Source of the DNA: Oscillospiraceae bacterium
GTDB taxonomy: Bacteria; Bacillota; Clostridia; Oscillospirales; Oscillospiraceae
Length of the DNA stretch: 8,675 nt
NCBI GenBank assembly: GCA_016296045.1
Contig: JAEDKB010000057.1
Span: 1-8,675, forward strand
Reading direction: 5' to 3'
The position numbers and the translations under genes were made by a program. The notes below the pieces were generated by a model. The model did not search any database. It had not been told where the DNA came from and saw only the letters and a program-made list of their open reading frames with translations. Below, piece after piece: positions 5,298-8,675 of the stretch; positions within the stretch are counted from its first letter, which is position 1; every line of letters begins with the position of its first letter.

Positions 5298-6701
5298 ATG
5301 GCATTGACAAAAGAACAGATCCGGCAAATCGCGGAACAGACTCGCAACAGCCTCGCAAGCGGCAGCTATCGCCCCACTGAGACGGCAAAGTGCATCTTTG
5401 ATGATGTAAATGAAGCGATTGACACTGCAATCCGTGCACAGCAGCGCCTGATGGACATGACGCTGGAGGAGCGCAGCAAGCTCGTGGAAGCGATGCGCGT
5501 CTGTGCCAGAGAGCATGCCGAGGAGCTGGCGATCCTTGCGCATGAGGAAACCGGCTACGGCAAGGTCGAGCACAAGATTGCAAAAAATCTGCTTGCCGCA
5601 AACAAGACGCCCGGTGTGGAAGATCTGCATCCCACGGCGTACAGCGGTGATGACGGACTGACGCTGGTCGAAACGGCTCCCTATGGCGTTATCGGTTCTA
5701 TCACCCCGTCTACCAATCCTACGGCAACGGTCATCAACAACTCCATCAGCATGATCGCCGCCGGCAACGCAGTGGTCTACAATCCGCATCCGGCTGCAAA
5801 ACGCTCTTCGCAGCGAGCCATGGAGCTGCTGAATCAGGCGATTGTTGACGCGGGCGGCCCGAATGGTTTGATTACCGCGCCGAAGGAACCGACCATGGAC
5901 ACCTCCGCCGTCATTATGAGCCATAAGGCAATCAAGATGCTGGCGGTTACCGGCGGTGAGGCAGTCGTTGCAGTCGCCATGAAATCCGGCAAGAAGTGCG
6001 TGGCGGCAGGCCCGGGCAATCCTCCGGTCATTGTGGACGAAACGGCGAATATTCCCGACGCGGCCAAGAAAATTGTGGACGGCGCAAGCTTTGAAAACAA
6101 TATTCTCTGTGTTGCGGAGAAGGAATGCTTCATGGTCAGCTCCATTGCAGACGAGCTCATGAACAAAATGCAGCAGTGCGGTGCGTTCCGCGTTTACGGT
6201 GAGGATATCGACAAAATCGTCCGTACCGTCCTGATCCAGAAGGACGGCAAGTATGTCATCAACCGCAAGTTCGTTGGCCATGATGCAACCTACATCCTTC
6301 GTGAAAGCGGTGTCCAGTTCACCGGCAATCCCGTTCTGGTCATTGCAGAGGTCGATCGTTATCATCCCTTTGTTGAAGTGGAAATGCTGATGCCGGTTCT
6401 CGGCTGCGTCCGCGTTGCCAATTTTGACGAGGCTTTGAGTGAGGCATTCCGTGCCGAGCATGGCTGCCAGCACTCCGCTCTGATCCATTCGACCAATATT
6501 CATAATATGTCCCGTGCCGCGAAACGCATGAATACGACGATCTTCGTCAAAAATGCACCGTCGTATTCCGGACTCGGCTTTGGCGGCGAGGGCTACACCA
6601 CGCTGACCATCGCCACTCCGACCGGCGAAGGTCTGACCAGCGCGAAGTCCTTTACACGCGCAAGACGCTGCGTGCTCAAGGGCGACTTCCGCATCATTTA
6701 A
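5298..6701 (+). CDS. pduP: CoA-acylating aldehyde dehydrogenase, PduP/EutE type
   Basis: A 467-residue NAD+-dependent enzyme oxidising the lumenal aldehyde to acyl-CoA. The length fits PduP and EutE (about 460-467). The N-terminal stretch (LTKEQIRQIAEQTRNSLA, followed by a linker and a helix from about 30) fits an encapsulation peptide. The dehydrogenase core has APYGVIGSITPSTNP (127-141) for the cofactor, TGGEAVV (218-224), and AGPGNPP (237-243). The catalytic Cys271 sits in FENNILC, the motif of CoA-acylating enzymes. A GEGLTSA block lies near the C terminus. GAGG (5287-5290), overlapping the vertex gene stop codon, lies 7 nt before the ATG. The product feeds PduL two genes upstream. Propanal and acetaldehyde are both possible substrates, so the symbol is by BMC context. 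Confidence 0.9.
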   Translation: MALTKEQIRQIAEQTRNSLASGSYRPTETAKCIFDDVNEAIDTAIRAQQRLMDMTLEERSKLVEAMRVCAREHAEELAILAHEETGYGKVEHKIAKNLLAANKTPGVEDLHPTAYSGDDGLTLVETAPYGVIGSITPSTNPTATVINNSISMIAAGNAVVYNPHPAAKRSSQRAMELLNQAIVDAGGPNGLITAPKEPTMDTSAVIMSHKAIKMLAVTGGEAVVAVAMKSGKKCVAAGPGNPPVIVDETANIPDAAKKIVDGASFENNILCVAEKECFMVSSIADELMNKMQQCGAFRVYGEDIDKIVRTVLIQKDGKYVINRKFVGHDATYILRESGVQFTGNPVLVIAEVDRYHPFVEVEMLMPVLGCVRVANFDEALSEAFRAEHGCQHSALIHSTNIHNMSRAAKRMNTTIFVKNAPSYSGLGFGGEGYTTLTIATPTGEGLTSAKSFTRARRCVLKGDFRII

Positions 6702-6705
6702 GCCT

Positions 6706-8025
6706 ATGGAGCTGAATAAAATCGTCTGTGACGCCGGTATACTCGGCGCAGGCGGCGCAGGCTTTCCGACGCATGTGAAAATCAACTGCAAAGCCGAGTA
6801 TGTCCTTGCAAACGGCGCAGAGTGCGAACCCTTACTCCGCGTTGACCAGCAGGTCATGCAGTATTATGCGGCAGATGTCATCCGCGGCATCCGTGCGGTA
6901 AAAGAGTTTACCGGCGCAAAACACGCAATCATCTGTCTCAAGGCGCACTATAAGGATGCTGTGGCGGCGCTCAAAAAGCTGCTCAAGCAGGAGGAAAACA
7001 AGGACGTTGAGCTTCATCTGCTGGAGGCGTATTATCCGGCAGGCGACGAACAGCAGATTGTCTATGAAGTGACCGGCAGAGTTGTTCCGACCGGCGGGCT
7101 GCCGCTGGATGTCGGCACTGTCGTGTGCAATGTCAGCACACTCGTCAATATTGCAAACGCAATGGACGGGAAAAAAGTCATAGAAAAATATGTTACCGTC
7201 GGCGGCGCGGTAAAAAAACCCGTTACGCTTCGTGTTCCGATCGGTATCTCGCTGAAGGAGCTTTTAGATGCGGCGGGCGGCACGACGGAGGATTGTAAGT
7301 ATATTATCGGCGGCCCGTGCATGGGACGTGTGGTGGATACGCTGGATATCCCCGTGACAAAGACAACCGGCGGCCTGCTTGCGATTCCGAAGAATCATCC
7401 GCTGCTGGAAACGAAAGATGAAAAACTGAATCTGCGCATGATTATGGCGGTTTGCTGCCAGTGCTCCATGTGCACGCAGATGTGCCCGAGAAATGCGCTG
7501 GGACTGAATGTTCAGCCGCATAAGGCAATGCGCTCCCTTGCCAACGGCATCGATCTGATGGGCGATTTCAACGGCATTTTCTCCTGCTGCAACTGCGGCC
7601 TGTGCACCTATTATGCCTGCAACTTCGGGCTGAAGCCGTCGCAGGTGATGCAGCAGCTCAAATCGGCGATTGCGTCCAAGGGAACACGCGCCCGCAAGGA
7701 AGTGTTCGGACCGGTAGACGGCGGCTTAGACAACAAAAAGGTTCCGGTCACCCGTCTGGTTGCCCGACTGGGATTGACGCAGTATGATGTTCCGGCGCCG
7801 CTCGAGGACAAGCTGATGACGACTGACCGCGTAAGGATCGCGCTGAAAATGGGTGTCGGTGCGCCAAGTGTTCCGAAGGTTGCCGTAGGCGACAAGGTTC
7901 GCAAGAACCAGCTCATCGCGGATATTGCCGAAAAGAAGCTGGGCGTGAAGATGCATGCCAGCATTTCCGGCACGGTGACGCAGATCACCGAGGACTACAT
8001 TGAGATCAGGAGGTCGTCCAAATGA
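6706..8025 (+). CDS. pduS: PduS-type RnfC-like flavin/iron-sulfur protein
   Basis: A 439-residue electron-transfer protein. In Pdu microcompartments PduS is a flavin and 4Fe-4S protein linked to cobalamin reduction and NADH oxidation, and it binds the shell protein PduT. The N-terminal RnfC-like flavin/NADH domain has GAGGAGFPTHVK (14-25) and NGAECEP (36-42). An SLBB-like segment follows (about 160-215, VTVGGAVKKP onward). Two ferredoxin-type clusters are intact: Cys250, 253, 256, 260 (CQCSMCTQMCP) and Cys294, 297, 300, 305. The tail (about 384-436) resembles a biotinyl-like hybrid domain. It starts 4 nt after the aldehyde dehydrogenase stop with no clear Shine-Dalgarno site, so translation probably depends on coupling. 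It overlaps the next gene by 4 nt (ATGA). No cobalamin gene is visible, so its redox partner here is open. Confidence 0.9.
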   Translation: MELNKIVCDAGILGAGGAGFPTHVKINCKAEYVLANGAECEPLLRVDQQVMQYYAADVIRGIRAVKEFTGAKHAIICLKAHYKDAVAALKKLLKQEENKDVELHLLEAYYPAGDEQQIVYEVTGRVVPTGGLPLDVGTVVCNVSTLVNIANAMDGKKVIEKYVTVGGAVKKPVTLRVPIGISLKELLDAAGGTTEDCKYIIGGPCMGRVVDTLDIPVTKTTGGLLAIPKNHPLLETKDEKLNLRMIMAVCCQCSMCTQMCPRNALGLNVQPHKAMRSLANGIDLMGDFNGIFSCCNCGLCTYYACNFGLKPSQVMQQLKSAIASKGTRARKEVFGPVDGGLDNKKVPVTRLVARLGLTQYDVPAPLEDKLMTTDRVRIALKMGVGAPSVPKVAVGDKVRKNQLIADIAEKKLGVKMHASISGTVTQITEDYIEIRRSSK

Positions 8026-8567
8026 ATGCATTGGGAATGATCGAAACCAATTCGATCCCGCTCGGCATTGATGCCGCAGACGCGATGCTCAAAGCGGCAT
8101 CGGTGGAATTGGTTGCAGCGCAGCCGGTTTGCGCCGGAAAGTATATCGTGATTATCACCGGTGAGGTTGCCGCAGTCAAGTCCAGCGTAGAAGCCGGCAA
8201 GATCAAGGCAGGACAGCGCCTGGTTGACAGCATGGTGATTCCTCATGTGCATGAGCAGGTGCCGAAGGCCATCAATGCCTGCAATGAAATCGGGCAGGTT
8301 TCCGCTGTCGGTGTGATGGAGTCGTTCAGCCTTTGCTCCGCGGTCGTAGTCGCTGATGCGGCGGTCAAAGCGGCAGACATTCAACTGATCGATATTCGTC
8401 TGGGTCGTGGCCTGGGCGGCAAGAGCTTTATCACGATGACCGGTGAGGTTGCGGCGGTTCGCGCAGCAGTCAATGCCGGCGAGAAGATGCCCGAAGCAGC
8501 CGGTATGCTTTCGGAAAGTGTTGTGATTCCGGCACCGCATCCGGACATTATTAAATCGTTGTATTAA
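8022..8567 (+). CDS. pduT: PduT-type trimeric BMC shell protein (BMC-T) with pore Fe-S cysteine
   Basis: A 181-residue tandem-domain shell protein that assembles as a pseudohexameric trimer. Two BMC domains are visible: residues 1-about 88, opening NALGMIETNSIPLGIDAADAM, and about 94-181, opening VSAVGVMESFSLCSAVVVAD. Each contains the TGEVAAV block (46-52 and 140-146). Cys37, in AAQPVCAGKY, matches the position of the PduT cysteine (Cys38) whose three copies hold a 4Fe-4S cluster in the central pore. This and the overlapping pduS gene suggest an electron path across the shell. AGGAGGT (8008-8014) lies 7 nt before the ATG. The 38-nt AT-rich gap downstream shows no terminator, so the operon continues. 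Confidence 0.93.
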   Translation: MNALGMIETNSIPLGIDAADAMLKAASVELVAAQPVCAGKYIVIITGEVAAVKSSVEAGKIKAGQRLVDSMVIPHVHEQVPKAINACNEIGQVSAVGVMESFSLCSAVVVADAAVKAADIQLIDIRLGRGLGGKSFITMTGEVAAVRAAVNAGEKMPEAAGMLSESVVIPAPHPDIIKSLY

Positions 8568-8605
8568 AATTTAAAATAAAAAAACAATAATTGGAGGATT
8601 GTCAA

Positions 8606-8675
8606 ATGAAAGAAGCATTAGGAATGGTTGAAACCCGCGGCCTGATCGGCTCCATCGAAGCAGCCGATGCCATGG
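8606..8675 (+). CDS. BMC-H hexameric shell protein, 5' part only
   Basis: The gene is cut by the window edge after 23 codons. The visible residues MKEALGMVETRGLIGSIEAADAM are the standard start of single-domain BMC shell proteins of the PduA/EutM/CcmK group, which tile the facets as hexamers. GGAGG (8593-8597) lies 8 nt before the ATG. Full-length members have about 90-100 residues. Domain number and pore residues cannot be judged, so a longer or tandem form is not excluded. Confidence 0.85.
   Translation, partial: MKEALGMVETRGLIGSIEAADAM

Noticed and set aside
4989..6857. A 622-codon open frame on the minus strand, antisense to the vertex and aldehyde dehydrogenase genes and part of pduS
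   Set aside because: It runs antisense across three well-supported genes and encodes a low-complexity, Arg/His/Asp/Cys-rich sequence with no recognisable domain. Codon bias of the + strand genes explains the lack of stops.

Overview
The window looks like chromosome from an anaerobic, endospore-forming Clostridia member, plausibly near the Oscillospiraceae/Ruminococcaceae. The grounds are moderate GC, strong Shine-Dalgarno sites, Gram-positive style intrinsic terminators and a PdaA-type spore-cortex deacetylase. The species cannot be named from the sequence alone. All supported genes are on the + strand.

Layout. Bases 1-347 contain no convincing gene. They hold an unusually dense run of hairpins ending in a good intrinsic terminator (312-347), which may be the 3' part of a structured RNA or a degenerate dispersed repeat. 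A promoter, a leader with an 8-bp inverted repeat, and a pdaA-like polysaccharide deacetylase gene (519-1331) follow. A near-consensus promoter overlapping the end of pdaA drives a DeoR-family repressor gene (1392-2186), which has its own terminator (2191-2232). From 2408 to the right edge runs a tightly packed bacterial microcompartment (BMC) operon: iron alcohol dehydrogenase, PduL phosphotransacylase, a PduM-like protein, an EutN/CcmL vertex protein, CoA-acylating aldehyde dehydrogenase, PduS-type flavin/Fe-S protein, PduT-type trimeric shell protein, and the start of a hexameric BMC-H shell protein cut by the window edge.

How the genes work together. This is the common core of a metabolosome. 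An aldehyde made inside the shell is oxidised to acyl-CoA by the aldehyde dehydrogenase and turned into acyl-phosphate by PduL. The alcohol dehydrogenase reduces a second aldehyde and recycles NAD+. PduS and PduT may move electrons across the shell. The signature enzyme that makes the aldehyde (diol dehydratase, glycyl-radical enzyme or sugar-phosphate aldolase) is not in the window and probably lies downstream, so the substrate is unknown. DeoR-family control suggests a sugar-phosphate-derived inducer, which would fit fucose/rhamnose or other sugar-phosphate BMC types; this is inference.

The most useful new observation is a 10-bp tandem direct repeat (AAATGAGCGA, two adjacent copies) found at three non-coding or gene-end sites. 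It lies just downstream of the DeoR promoter, across the stop codon of the DeoR gene, and in the leader of the BMC operon. This is very likely the operator of the local regulator and predicts autoregulation plus control of the BMC operon.
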